A DNA stretch of 64,000 nt from Diogma glabrata (lineage: Eukaryota; Arthropoda; Insecta; Diptera; Cylindrotomidae), in NCBI GenBank assembly GCA_963693315.1, contig OY856186.1, forward strand, positions 304,559,879 through 304,623,878, written 5' to 3'. The position numbers and the translations under genes were made by a program. Below the pieces are notes generated by a model, which did no database searches, had not been told where the DNA came from, and was given only the letters and a program-made list of their open reading frames with translations. Below are positions 36,166 through 47,399 of the stretch, piece after piece; the first letter of the stretch is position 1; each line of letters begins with the position of its first letter.

Positions 36166-38275
36166 ACAAGAAAAATCTCCCGAAGTAAAACATAACTTTA
36201 TTTATAGATTTTGCCCTCTTGAACACGAATATCATATTCATTTTTTTAGATTAGCTCTTGTTTTTGAGATATTCACGAAAAACCAATTTTTTCGGTGATC
36301 AAAAATGTTGTTTCGGTTTTCGGGTCTCATATTTTACAAAACAAACAAATTAAATATATTAATGAAACATGTGCATAGTAAATATGCCAACAAACATTTT
36401 GAGTTATATTTTGTAAAAATCCATTAAGGATTCTGGAAGTTGCACTCGAAAAAAGTTGAAAAAATACGAAAAATTCACGTTTTTTTTAACTTTTTCCATT
36501 TTCAACACCATAAATTTTGAACAAATAAAGACACTAATTTTTTTTAATTTCTTGGAGCCTATAGTAACACCAATTTTCTTTTTTTTAAGTTAAAAAACAA
36601 GAATATTGGTGCAGTTTGCACCAAGTTATTTAAGTTTTCCCAAAGAAAGTCAAAACTCAAAATTTGGAAAAAATAGTTTTTTACTTAATTTATTGTGCCA
36701 TAAATAATAATTTTAAGTTCAGTCATTCTCAATTATCAGTAAAGAATTATATTTAAGTAGGAAAGTATAATTTCCATTTTTTTTTCGAAGTTGGGAATTG
36801 GATCGATATGAAACGTATATAGAAAAATATAAACAAAAGATAATGGATTGTGAGGAGAGGCAAAACATCATAACATCAAAACTATTTAAGTTAGTTCAAG
36901 CACCATAAAGTTAAGCCCCTATTTATGTGTGTTAATACCTGTAAGGTTTGCTTCTTTCCTTTTTTTTTTTGTTTTTTGATAATGTAAATTTTTTTTATCA
37001 CCGCCCACCTTGTGTTACTCCTTACGTGATCATTTTAAGTTTAATTTAAGAAAGCAATTACTTCTCCTTTTTAATAGTTTTTCGGTTTTCTAAACTTTTG
37101 TTTAATTTAAGTTTAATGGGGTTTATTTTTAAGTAGATAATTGTGATTATGATTAGTTGCAAATATAATCTCTCTGAGGATAAATTTAATTCCAAACATT
37201 CAAGTGAAAATATTAATTAAAATAGAAAAAACATTACAAATATAAATTTTAAATAGTGTATTGTTTTTAAAAATCATTAAATCAATAGTGATAGCTGCCT
37301 TGTAAAGCAACATAGATTGTTAGTAAAGTGTAGTCAAGTTTACTTAAATGACGTCGACAAGAAGTGTAAAAATAGCCCAAATTCATTTTGTTTTATTTGT
37401 GGAAGTTACATAATACATACTGCTAAAAGAATCACCCCATTTATAAGAACTGGCTGTCTTCATTACTAAATGATGTTTTCCAACTCCTAAAATAAATTCG
37501 AGGTGGGAGGAGCTAGATCATGTCAAAAAACTTCACAAAAAAAATCTCAATTTCGAGAAAAATCATATACAAATAAAATACAACTTTTGCCAAAAAATAG
37601 ACATTTCATAATCAACTAACTGATATTTTCCAACTCCTAAAATAAGTCCGAGGAAGGAGAAGCTAGATCTACTACAAAACAATTTAAAGATAAATCAAAT
37701 ATGTTGCAGAATCTAAATTATTCTTATAGTTAAATTTTTTTTCCAAATTTTGAGTTTTGACTTTTTTTGGGAAAACTTAAATAACTTGGTGCAAACTGCA
37801 CCACTTATTAAAATATTCGTATCTTTTAGCTTGAAAGATAGACAATTGATGTTACTATAGGTTCCAAGATATTTAAAAAAATTAGTGTCTTTATTTGTTC
37901 AAAATTTATGGTGTTGAAAATGGAAAAATTTAAAAAAAACGTGAATTTTTCGTATTTTTTCAACTTTTTTCGACTGCAACTTCCAGAATCCTTAATGGAT
38001 TTTTACAAAATATAACTCAAAGTATTTGTTGGCATATTTACTATGCACATGTTTCATTAATATATTTAATTTGTTTGTTTAGTAAAATATGAGACCAAGA
38101 AACCGAAACAACATTTTTGATCACCAAAAAAATTGGTTTTTCGTGAATATCTCAAAAACAAGAGCTAAACAAAAAAATGAATATGATATTCATGTTCAGG
38201 AGGTCCAAATCTATAAGAAAAGTTGGGTTTTATTCAGGGAGACAAAAAAAGTTCAAAATTTGTAAACTAGTGTTA
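36166..38275. repeat. Inner palindrome 2 with 1-kb loop
   Basis: The arms 36166-36685 and 37738-38275 are inverted copies; landmarks are AATGAAACATGTGCATAGTA and GGTGCAGTTTGCACC. The loop (36690-37735) has a separate direct repeat of period about 150 (TTTTCCAACTCCTAAAATAA at about 37476 and 37626) and no gene. Confidence 0.88.
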
Positions 38276-38640
38276 GAGGCGGCTACAAATTTTTTGATGA
38301 CGTAACAAATTGATTCCTAATCGGCTACAAATTTTGGTATATTCAGAATTAAAATTGGATGAATAGAACGTGAGATATTTTGAAAACCGCTAGCTTAAAT
38401 TTAAGATAGCGGGTTCTGGAATTTTTCAAAATTGGAGGGTGCTGCAAATTTTTGATGACGTTCCAAATTGAAGCCTAATAGGCTACAAATTTTGATGTAT
38501 TAAGAATTAAAATTGGATGAAGAAAGTGAGGTATTGTGAAAACCGCTAGCTTAAATTTAAGATAACCGTTTCTAGAATTTTTCAAAATTGACGGACTCTA
38601 CAAATTTTTTAATGGCGTAACAAATCGGCTACAAATTGGC
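38275..38640 (-). repeat. 159-bp tandem array, right arm
   Basis: Two to three inverted units with landmarks at 38302, 38460 and 38617 (spacing 157-158). Confidence 0.88.
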
Positions 38641-39049
38641 TAAAAATACCTGACTAGGTAGGTCCTGGTTGTAGCCTACATTTTTAGTCCGCTATCTTAT
38701 TAGAGCTGTTTTAGCACTTTATATCTGCTTTATGATTTTCGTTTGGTTTGGAAAATTTTCCCATTTTTAATTGGAAAACTTGTTTTATACATTATATCGA
38801 TTATCTTGTAAATTATGAATCATATGAACCTGGAAAATAAGATGCGAGGCAGACTACACCAGAAGAACTAGTTATTTTTGAATGAAAATTATAGCGATAT
38901 GTTAAATACTCTGAAATATATTTATAAAAGGGGTGGGAGTAAGAAACATTTAATTGAGCAAGTTTTTAAATTACTGTCCAAAAGTGCATTTTAGTAATGT
39001 CCACTTTTATGGCAAAATTACCTTTTTTTCCAGTATACAAACACGAAAG

Positions 39050-40480
39050 CCTTAAGTGTCTTCCAAATAACCAACAAAAATTCCTTGTTATGCATTTTTA
39101 TTGCATTTTCGTCATTTCTTCATCGATACATGAACATAAACATTTGATCTAAATATAAACCATATACTTTTCAATATCTTATCATTTTGAAAACGAACAT
39201 TCGTACGGTTTTTTAATTTTCTGGTCCAGTACAATTGATGATGTATAATGCCATATTTATTGCTTCAGTCCAAAATTTGATCTCCCTATTTTTAGAATAA
39301 ATCATTGTTCTTGTCGATTCAACAGTGTGTGCATTTTCCTTTCTGCTTTACCATTTTGTTCCGATGTGTAGGGAACTATTTTTGATGAAAAATGCCACAT
39401 TTTTCCAAAGTATGTGATACTTATTTATTCACAAATTCAGTGCTGTTATCAGATCTAAGAATATTGTTATTATTGCCTGTATCGGTTCTTAGTTTTTACT
39501 ATTTTCTAAATAGATCAGTATGGATTCCTTCTCCAGGTGTTGATGCTTTACTTTCACTCATATTGAATAAGAACCTGAGATGTTTACCCATTATACATGC
39601 ATTGTATTTAAAATTTACGTTATTTTCAATATTTATTTTATTATTTCTTAAAAAGTTTCTTACCTGATCTACATTTTGGTGTTCCAGACGCTCATGCCAT
39701 ATTCTCAAATCTTGAGCAGCTGCAACAAGACCTTCTTTGACTATCTCAAAAAATAACTTAAAAATATGACCGTATTTTTCTCCAACTGCTACCACATTAT
39801 TTCCTTTCACAAATTTGCATTCTCTACAGACCGCTATTAGAATCAGACCCTTTTTTAGCGTACAACTTGCTGAAAATAAATTTAATTTGGTTTAGGGTGA
39901 TTTTAGGTTTATTAAACTCTTCAAAATTAATAAATCAGTCCCTTTGAAATGACATATGGTTACTTGCACCTGTATCTAGAAACCAAGTATCTGACGCACT
40001 CTCTAATTCAATAGTATTTCCTTTACTAACCATTTTTATCCAATTTTTTCGAAAACTTGTTTTGCTACCTCCGTGGACAATCTTTTTCCAATAGCCACTT
40101 CCTCTGGACCGAAAACATTTACCTTTCTTCTCATATGTATTTTTCTTTGCTTTTTTGTGTCAAAATTAACTTGATTCATCGGCCTTGCTGTGCATCTAGT
40201 TTCTTCGCCTTTAACCTCTGCGTCAAATATTCCAATGTTTGTTTGTCTTCTGGTACTGACTTCCAAGCATAATAAAAATGGCTCTAAATTGCTGGCAAAG
40301 TCATTAAATTTTTATTATTATAATGAAAAATGGAAACCTTTCCGCTAAGTCCTTTAACTGCTGCACAATTTTTTCGAGCTTCGATATATGTGTAGTCATA
40401 CTGTCTTGTTGATCCGTTTCAAAACTGTAAAACTTTTGCTGTAGCAAATAAATGCTCGATTTACATTTTTACATTTTCAA
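39050..40480 (-). pseudogene. Ty1/copia retrotransposon gag-pol fossil
   Basis: From high to low coordinate on the minus strand: a gag tail (HIYRSSKKLCSS, about 40400-40360), remnants of a CCHC knuckle, the protease box (WFLDTGASNHMSF, about 39990-39950), the GAG-pre-integrase domain (IWHERLEHQNVDQV near 39700; CIMGKHLRF near 39590) and the integrase core (RSDNSTEFVN near 39440; EIKFWTEAINMALYIIN near 39260). Reverse transcriptase and RNase H are absent on this side. Stops and frameshifts throughout. The order protease then integrase before reverse transcriptase is diagnostic of Ty1/copia. Confidence 0.9.
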
Positions 40481-40489
40481 GTTTTGGTT

Positions 40490-41088
40490 ACGTTTGATTT
40501 GTACTTAAACGATTCTAAACGATACTAAAACCGTTTGATCGAGTGCCCTAACTGTAATTTTTTGCGCTTTGAAGACTAGTTTCTTCCATAATTTAATTTG
40601 AGCTTCACCGTTAGGTTTTATTTATTCACCAGTATTTGTTAGAAGTTGACAAATCAGGTGCATTTAACAAAATTTGTATTTGAAATGTAAGTCAATAGAT
40701 CCGTAGATCAAACACAGAAAATTTACAAAACAACAAAAACTGATTCCTTCATGAATCATGCAGATCACTTGACCGAATTTGTTTCTTATTATCAGAGGTT
40801 TTGATGCATAAACAGTTATTACAAGCAAATCAAACTTTTTGGTTAGTATAATATTCAACCAACGACAATGTGAGAGGAAGGTTGTATCCTGTGGAAAAAA
40901 TTTAAATGTATTGAGTGGTCTAATGACTGGAAAGCTGGACTGGAACTCGAAGGATCTTAATTCAACTCACATCTAGATCAGACTATTTTTAAGAACTTTC
41001 AATACATCGGATTTCCAATTAACTGATAGTCGCCCACATAAAACTAATAGATTGAATTAAGTGCTTCAATTGAAACTCGGCCATAAAA
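40490..41088. other. Unassigned sequence between two LTR elements
   Basis: No recognisable coding segment. It could include more copia gag or its LTR, but I found no repeat partner. Confidence 0.4.
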
Positions 41089-41089
41089 A

Positions 41090-41420
41090 TGAGTAAATTG
41101 AACATTAATACACGTGAATTTGTGTACAGCCTACGCTCCTCGAATCGTTCGTCGTTCATCGAATTATATATTTATATTGCAACGTTACGAGTTAGTTCTA
41201 TGTGGTTTGATCTAATTTGATTCTTAACCTATGTATTTTAAGGGGTTTTTATTTTCCATTCTTATTATTTATAGATAAAAAAATATTTCCGGTAACGTGT
41301 TACTTTGTTTTTGTCCAGTTTCTCCGGTGTTTAATGTTATTTTAGTGGAACAATTTTCTCTAAACAGAATTTTCTAGAACGATGTCCTATTGTATTGTAT
41401 TCTATTATACTTCCGAATCT
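41090..41420 (-). repeat. 3' LTR of the minus-strand gypsy
   Basis: It matches 42960-43385 in part: TTTGATTCTTAA, then AAATATTTCCGGT, and GAACGATGT near the edge are shared. It lies directly next to a polypurine tract, as a 3' LTR should. Boundaries are approximate because the copies are diverged. Confidence 0.65.
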
Positions 41421-41424
41421 TCAA

Positions 41425-41437
41425 ATTCTCCCCCACT
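41425..41437 (-). other. Polypurine tract of the gypsy element
   Basis: The minus strand reads AGTGGGGGAGAAT just upstream of the 3' LTR. This is the expected plus-strand primer site. Confidence 0.65.
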
Positions 41438-41439
41438 TA

Positions 41440-42650
41440 TTTCTATTTGTCACAAACATAATCTAAATCTCCTGCTTTGTAGAATGCTAATCTTTCTAGA
41501 TGAAGGATTTTTGGTTTCGCTCGTTGCTCCTTCTTTATCGGAAAAACGACAGCATTTATTTATGTTATGGAGGCATTAGGTCCGACCCAAGATGTTTGAA
41601 GTTTTGGATGCTATCCTTTTCTCCGCTGTGTATTGTGTAGCCACACTAGTTCTACTTTTTTAAATCCAGCGTAAATCCTTCATTTGGTCACTTCTAGAAC
41701 CCTCTCTGTGTTTTTCCTCAGAGTGACCCTCTTCTTTTGAATTTGTTGTGCAAACCTTCTCTTGATATGTGACTTCATTCTTAGTCTGCCTTCCAAAAAC
41801 AGCATAAGCGATGATTTCTCCAATGCTATCATATGCATCTTCTAATTACTGTCTGTAGTTTCAGACCAGCCGTTGCTTGTATATCTCCATTAATCAATTT
41901 TTTGCGAACAAGTATTCGAGCTGCCCTTGTATCCAACGTAATAAAACAATTCTTGCCACCTATTTCTCCCTTGACACTTTCAAGCTTTCTCCGTTTACTG
42001 TCACTCTTGAAGTTGGGATGCATCACACTTCCGTTGCTCCGTAGAATAGGAGAAAAATGTCTGCCAAGCTTTCTGTCCTAGCATGTTCCATCGTATGTTG
42101 AGATTTTAGCTTTATAATTTGCATTTGTTGACGCTGCTGTGATGTTTTAGTAATTATTTCAACATCCAAAAGCCGTCTTTTTTATTCCACTTTAAAGATG
42201 TCTACTTTAGATTGATCCTTTTGATTTTCGTCGAGAATTTTCTGTTTAAATTGCTTCACTTCTTCCTGTACTTTCTCGACTTTTTAATCTACCATTTTCT
42301 GTACTTCAACACGAAAACTTACTGATGCAGACGTGCATCATGAAGGCTTGCTAACATCTGCTCGCTTATTGAAACACTTTTATTCCATAACCAACAATAA
42401 CTGTGTAAAGTCGTTGTTTGTCGATACTTGTTTTGTTAGTTCAACAGCCCCATATTTATTTTCACAACTTTTTTCTTCTGAAATATCATCTACTTGTCCG
42501 AAACGATATTTATTAGGATCCAAACTGGCTGCTTTCAAAGTTTTTATTAAATTTTTTTTAAATTCATTATTGGTTTCCGTTGTTGAAAGATCCATTTTCT
42601 GCAATTCTCTCTTTAGATCTTGAACTTTTAAATCATTTGAATCCATTTTA
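41440..42650 (-). pseudogene. Ty3/gypsy deletion derivative: SAP-gag, protease, integrase tail
   Basis: The minus strand starts at about 42646 with MDSNDLKVQDLKREL; this and the following residues to about LIKTLK form a SAP-like helix-extension-helix as found at the start of some insect gypsy gag proteins. At 42026-41829 an aspartic-protease segment reads FITLDTRAARILVRKK, where the catalytic DTG is DTR. At about 41680-41460 the integrase end appears: ELVWLHNTQRRKG and KPKILHLERLAFY. Reverse transcriptase, RNase H and the integrase core are deleted. With partial LTRs on both sides this is an internally deleted element of about 2.2 kb. Confidence 0.85.
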
Positions 42651-42959
42651 TTTACAGATTTCACTTCTGATACGAGTTGAAACGTTTCTTTGCCAAGTTA
42701 CTATTATTTAAACTAAAACAATGAATTTTTTAAATCAATAATTAATAATTTTTATTCGTTCAAGATTTAATTTCTCATGAAAATACTTCTCCTACTAGTA
42801 TTCACCTTAATTAATGTTGTATTCACAATAATTCTTCATTTATAATAACTCTTTTACACTTAAATAATCTCTTACAACTTTTTTATTCTACTTGATAAAC
42901 TTGTGTCACCTCAAATTTTAACTCGCTTGTATCACTGCCAATTTTATACTGAATTGTAT

Positions 42960-43385
42960 CCCTAACACGACCTCATATGTGCTACATGAAACAAAAGCGA
43001 TATCTTTACAAAATTCTAGAACACAACCAAACCGTTTTTAACAAAAACATTATAACACGATCTTTCAATGTTGACACATAGGTGTGAAATTTATTCTTTT
43101 TAATTTGATTCTTAATCTACGTTAAAGGGTTTTTGTATTCTATTCTTATTAGATAAACAAATATTTCCGGTTGTAACATTGTTTTTGTTATCTTCTTTTA
43201 TATATTCTTTTAGCGGAACTATTTTCGCTAAAGAGTATTTTATAGAACGATGTTCGTCACAATTCCTTATATTGGAAGTACACATTTCATCATTTACTCA
43301 TCGTTACGTGAGGTGCGTCATATACATATTCGTTATAAGAAGTGCACGTTTTTTGTCGTCAACGATCTACAGACCACTATAATTT
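42960..43385 (-). repeat. 5' LTR of the minus-strand gypsy
   Basis: Diverged direct repeat of the 3' LTR, located upstream of gag on the minus strand. It shares TTTGATTCTTAA, AAATATTTCCGGT and AACGATGT. Edges are approximate. Confidence 0.6.
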
Positions 43386-43429
43386 AACGCCTAGCGCCAA
43401 CCTCAAATTCTACCATATACTAAAATATG

Positions 43430-43810
43430 ACATAAGGCAATACTGCATCGTAGGATGAAGGAAATAAAAATAAAATAAGAACTAAAAGTATTTTTTTTTA
43501 AATTGTAATAATAAAACTAAAATTGTGTTGCCAATAATTCAGTTGATGGCATATTCCTTGATCATGTGTCGCACTGTCTTCTTCAATTAATTATTAAATG
43601 TCAGATAGAGAGTTATATGAAAGCTCGTTTCATCGAACATGCAATAGCATGCCATCATCATGGAACATTTTTTCACCATTCCATCATCTTGCGTAGCAAT
43701 ATCACTGATATTGTCAGATTAAATTGATATCTCACATCGCCAACGCATATGTCAATGACACACCTGTTGATGTTATCACACCTGTAGATCAAAAATTAAA
43801 ATAAATTTAC
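43430..43810 (+). repeat. Repeat family A, partial copy
   Basis: Shares ATATTCCTTGATCATG with 47740 and GATATCTCAC/GTAGATCAAAAA wording with the other copies. It starts about 170 bases below the stop codon of the saposin-like gene. Confidence 0.55.
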
Positions 43811-43980
43811 AAAGGGACTAAAACTAATCTCTCGATGGATCCAGAGTGGTAACGTTTAACTTAGAAAATCCATTCTGTATTATTCGGAATAAATTATTAA
43901 AGTTTACTTTTACTGGTATGTTTTTGCCCGAAATTTGTATTACTTTAACTTTATATTATAAATTTTACACTCAATTATAA

Positions 43981-44626
43981 TTAACACTGTTTCAATGAAA
44001 CACAGGCAGCATGAGTATCGTTGCCATAGTGGAAAAGTGATTTTAATATCTGAGTTTTATGTAATTTTATGAATAACTTGCACATCACTGTATTCTTTAT
44101 CCCAAACACATAGTTACATCCATCTTCTAAAGCATGTCTATAACCGTTATAGGTTGGTGAAGCTGTATGTGCTACTACGGCATCTAATATTAAAGTACAT
44201 CTTTGGCATTCCGTAAGAGAGTAGAATATATTGATATTATTTTCAATTATTGCGTTTTCTTCATCCGACATCATTAGGTTTTCGTCTGAGTTGCATAGGT
44301 TTTCACTTGCACAAATTGTCTTAAATAATACATAAAGAAATGTTGATATAATTAACAAAAAATTTAAAAATTAATTTTACCTCTGGTAAAGCTATACTTT
44401 TTAAAGACTTGTCGTATAAATTAGCGGTAAAACTCATATCTGCAAACTCTAAATCACTTAACGTTTTATCAACCTCATTACTAATTGATCGAATTAATCG
44501 TATAAAAGATTTACATCCTGAACATTTTTTTTCTGCGGAAATCCGTCTACTGACAGAAGTTGCCGCCTCCCAGGCGTTTGTAAGTCCTATTAAAAGAACT
44601 ACACACAATTGAAATATTAACTTCAT
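43981..44626 (-). CDS. Secreted two-domain saposin-like protein
   Basis: Two exons join in phase 0: exon 1 44626-44381 (82 codons) and exon 2 44319-43981 (112 codons plus stop), giving 194 residues. Residues 1-18 (MKLIFQLCVVLLIGLTNA) are a clear signal peptide. Residues 120-194 form a complete saposin-B-type domain with spacing C-x2-C-x26-C-x11-C-x25-C-x5-C, the family's three-disulphide pattern. Residues 35-91 form a second, degenerate domain with C-x2-C-x46-C-x5-C: the outer four Cys are kept but the C3-C4 pair is missing and it is about 18 residues short. One N-glycosylation sequon (NDT, residue 182). Saposin-like proteins bind lipids or disturb membranes, in lysosomes or outside the cell; the specific role here is unknown. 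Frame, splice sites and Cys spacing are intact, so it is probably a functional gene. Confidence 0.85.
44320..44380 (-). other. 61-bp intron of the saposin-like gene
   Basis: On the minus strand it starts GAG|GTAAAATT and ends TTATTTAAG|ACA. It is AT-rich, phase 0, and of typical short insect length. Joining the flanking exons brings the last Cys pair of domain 1 into frame with the rest. Confidence 0.85.
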
Positions 44627-44668
44627 TTTACTTTTGAAATTTTCGGTCCACCTCCTAGTTTGAGTAAT

Positions 44669-44713
44669 ACTGAAATTATATAATGGATAATTTTATGCTC
44701 ATGATTTATATAC
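44669..44713 (-). promoter_or_regulatory. Candidate core promoter of the saposin-like gene
   Basis: On the minus strand a TATATAAATC box (about 44712-44704) is followed 39 bases later by TCAGT (44673-44669), resembling the insect initiator. That spacing is somewhat longer than the usual 30. The 5' UTR would be about 45 bases and the start context is AGTAAAATG. Confidence 0.4.
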
Positions 44714-44729
44714 GCAATTTACTATTTAT

Positions 44730-45046
44730 CAAAAATTCCTATTTTTGGTTTTTTAGATATAAATAAAATAAAAAACACAATGAAATTATTAATTAAGTAA
44801 TAAATAGTAAAAATACTGTAGTGATTATTTGATTAATTAAATTTCCAGGAATCAAATTGATATTTCTGTTGATTTGATAACTGTTTTGACACTTAGTGTT
44901 TGAAGTTTAAATAAAAATTATTGATTTTAGTTTGTTCGAGTAACCGACAAAGTTCTGTAAAACTTCATAACTTCAACCGAAACTAATGGGATAGGGTTTT
45001 GACTTTATGTATCACGCTAAGAAGTTCTCGTTAATTGTATTTGTAA
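44730..45046. other. Upstream flank of the saposin-like gene
   Basis: AT-rich, with nothing specific recognised. Confidence 0.4.
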
Positions 45047-45048
45047 TA

Positions 45049-45838
45049 TACAGGGTGAGTTTTTTAAAAAATGCCAGGTTTTTTTTTATCTAGAGAACCA
45101 TGCTAGATGGGACAAAATAACCCATGGTAATATTTGTTAAGGGTCGAGGGGGATGTCCAGTGGTAATGTTGAATGACATTGAAACTCATAAGTTTTGGAA
45201 TTATATGCCAAAGTAGGGTTTCTTTTAAATTAGAACCTATACATTTAAGGTTTTTTTTTTAATTAAGCAAATCAAACTACATACTTTTTGCTTACAAAAT
45301 TTTTTTTGTAAAGTGTACGATTTAGTAGATATGATTAACATTGATTTACACTAAAGCATAGGTGTCTTTGCTAAGGTCTTCAGAAAAAAATAAAATTTCC
45401 ATAAATTAACAACAAAACAATTGCGTGAAATTGATTTTCGTTGTTTTTTTTAATTTATTGAAATTTTATTTTTTTACTGAAGTAAAAAAACTGTACTGTA
45501 ACTGTAACTGTACTCTGAACTTAGCGAAGACACGTTTGCTTTAGTGCAAATCAATGTTAATCATATCTACTAAATCGTACACTTTACAAAAAAAATTTGT
45601 AAGCAAAAAGTGTGTAGTTTGATTTACTTAATTAAAAAAAACCTTATATGTATAGGTTCTAATTAAAAAAAACCCTACTTTGGCATATAATTCCAAAACT
45701 TATGAGTTTTAAGGTCATTCAATATTACCACTGGACATCCGCCTCGACCCTTAACAAATATCACCATGGGTTATTTTGTCCCATCTAGCATGGTTCTCGA
45801 GATAAAAGCCTGGCATTTTTTAAAAAACTCACCTTGTA
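45049..45838. mobile_element. 790-bp foldback element with TA target
   Basis: The ends are TACAGGGTGAGTTTTTTAAA on the left and, inverted, TACAAGGTGAGTTTTTTAAA on the right, flanked by TA. The inverted arms are about 330 bases each (landmarks ATTTGTTAAGGGTCGAGG, ATTAACATTGATTTACAC and their complements) around a roughly 110-base loop. No coding capacity. The ends and the TA duplication suggest a Tc1/mariner-mobilised MITE. Confidence 0.85.
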
Positions 45839-45840
45839 TA

Positions 45841-47399
45841 TGAAGAGAAAATATCAACAAAAATAATTATCTTCATCTAATCCAATTTTTTTTTTGTATT
45901 CACAACTCCTAACTAGCCTCATTACTATAAATTTTTCAAACGTAGCTCAAACATTATTGAGGTTTTCGCAAAATGGATTTCATGTTAAGCAAAGTGACCA
46001 TATCCAGAAAAAAATTATTAAAACTCAAAGGTTTTTCAAAAAATGATGTTGATAGTTCAAAATTGTCATAGATTCATAATTATACATAATTATACAAAAT
46101 TATACAAGTCATAATTATACAATAAGTTTACCATAAAACTATAACAAAAATTATTTTATCCAATTTGGTAGGTCAAAAGATGAAATGAAATGCATAGTGA
46201 GTCTCGCCAAAAATGCCAGTGGTATGGTATGTTATATCTCACGTTAACTCGTATGCCAATAGCAGCGACTGGAGTACACGGAGTTGTTATACCCGTAGAT
46301 CAAAATATTAAGTTATTTCAACCGCCAAAGAAATCCAACTCCAAAAATTAATATATATTTTATTTTTGTATTTTAGTTACAAAAACACTGATATCTGATG
46401 TAAACTTTTTTGGCAACGTTCAGTTGTTTAACATATTTGCTTTTCTGGCTAGAACTCAATCTAGCTTTTTTACTACTGTTATTTAAAAATCCCCAAAAAT
46501 TGTTTATCAATGATTTAGAAGTCACTACTAATATTTGCAATATCAGACAATGTTAGTTACCTTCCATTCGTCTTAATTGTTATTTTTCCCATTCATAAAA
46601 GCCTACGTTATGAATAAACCACCGCTAAACTTAATAATCTCTACATTTCCGGTAGAAAAATAAATCTTTTTATACTCATATTGAACAATACAATTAATTT
46701 AAACCTTTTAATCTCTACTTAAGATAAAATAAACAAACATGTAATCACTTCATTGCTTAAGTATGTATTTAAGGTTTATAAATTACATTTTTGAACAAGC
46801 AAAAAAGACGAAGAAATATTATAAACAATTCACAAAGACGAATGAGAAAACAAAGTTTCTTTAATCTTATATCAATAAAAATTTACATAATCTTAAATTG
46901 ACACTTATTGTTTAAAGACTGAAATTATTTTTTTCTTTATCAAATAGCCACCTACATAATGGTCTTACAATTAACTAACAGTCGGATTTTCTGATTTTTG
47001 GTTATTTTCGAATTAAATCGTACTTTAACTAATAAACTCGACCACAACGGTAGACAGTAAAAAATTGCAAAAAATCAACAGGCAGAGATTAAAAATTAAA
47101 ACGAGTAGGTGAGGGGCTTATATAAACAAACGCATACACCACAGTATTGATTGCTTGATGATCCACCAATATAAAATTAGGATACCATATACAAAAAAAA
47201 TTGCATTCAAAATTTCATTTGTTAAAATAAAACAGAAAAGATTATATATAAATTAAAAATTTTTTTGGTATTTTTTCTTAACCATAATTAAAAAGAATAA
47301 GATAAGATGCGCTCAAAGGATTCAATTTTTTGGTTGTATACCCAGGAGATAGTTGGTAAGTTATTTATGATCATTTGATTGAAAAATATGATAAAAGTA
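45841..47399. other. AT-rich sequence with one family A piece
   Basis: At about 46190-46330 there is a fragment of repeat family A (GCCAGTGGTATGGTATGTTA, TATCTCACGTTAACTCGTAT, CCCGTAGATCAAAA). No gene was recognised. Confidence 0.5.

Larger units (their letters stand above)
34156..38690. mobile_element. 4.5-kb foldback element with 159-bp arrays
   Basis: The ends are inverted: the left reads GGACTAAAAACGTAGGCTAC then AACCAGGACCTAGTCAGG, and the right is its complement with minor differences. Inside the ends are tandem arrays of a 159-bp unit, direct on the left (34222-35170) and inverted on the right (38275-38640), plus a further inverted block (35700-36150). Two additional palindromes are nested inside. 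No transposase is recognisable and no clear target duplication was found. Long repeat-built termini of this kind are known from Foldback/Galileo-type elements, but I have no direct evidence for that superfamily. Confidence 0.82.

Noticed and set aside
44409..44612. Plus-strand frame over exon 1 of the saposin-like gene
   Set aside because: The opposite strand has the signal peptide, Cys pattern and splice sites; this frame has no such support.
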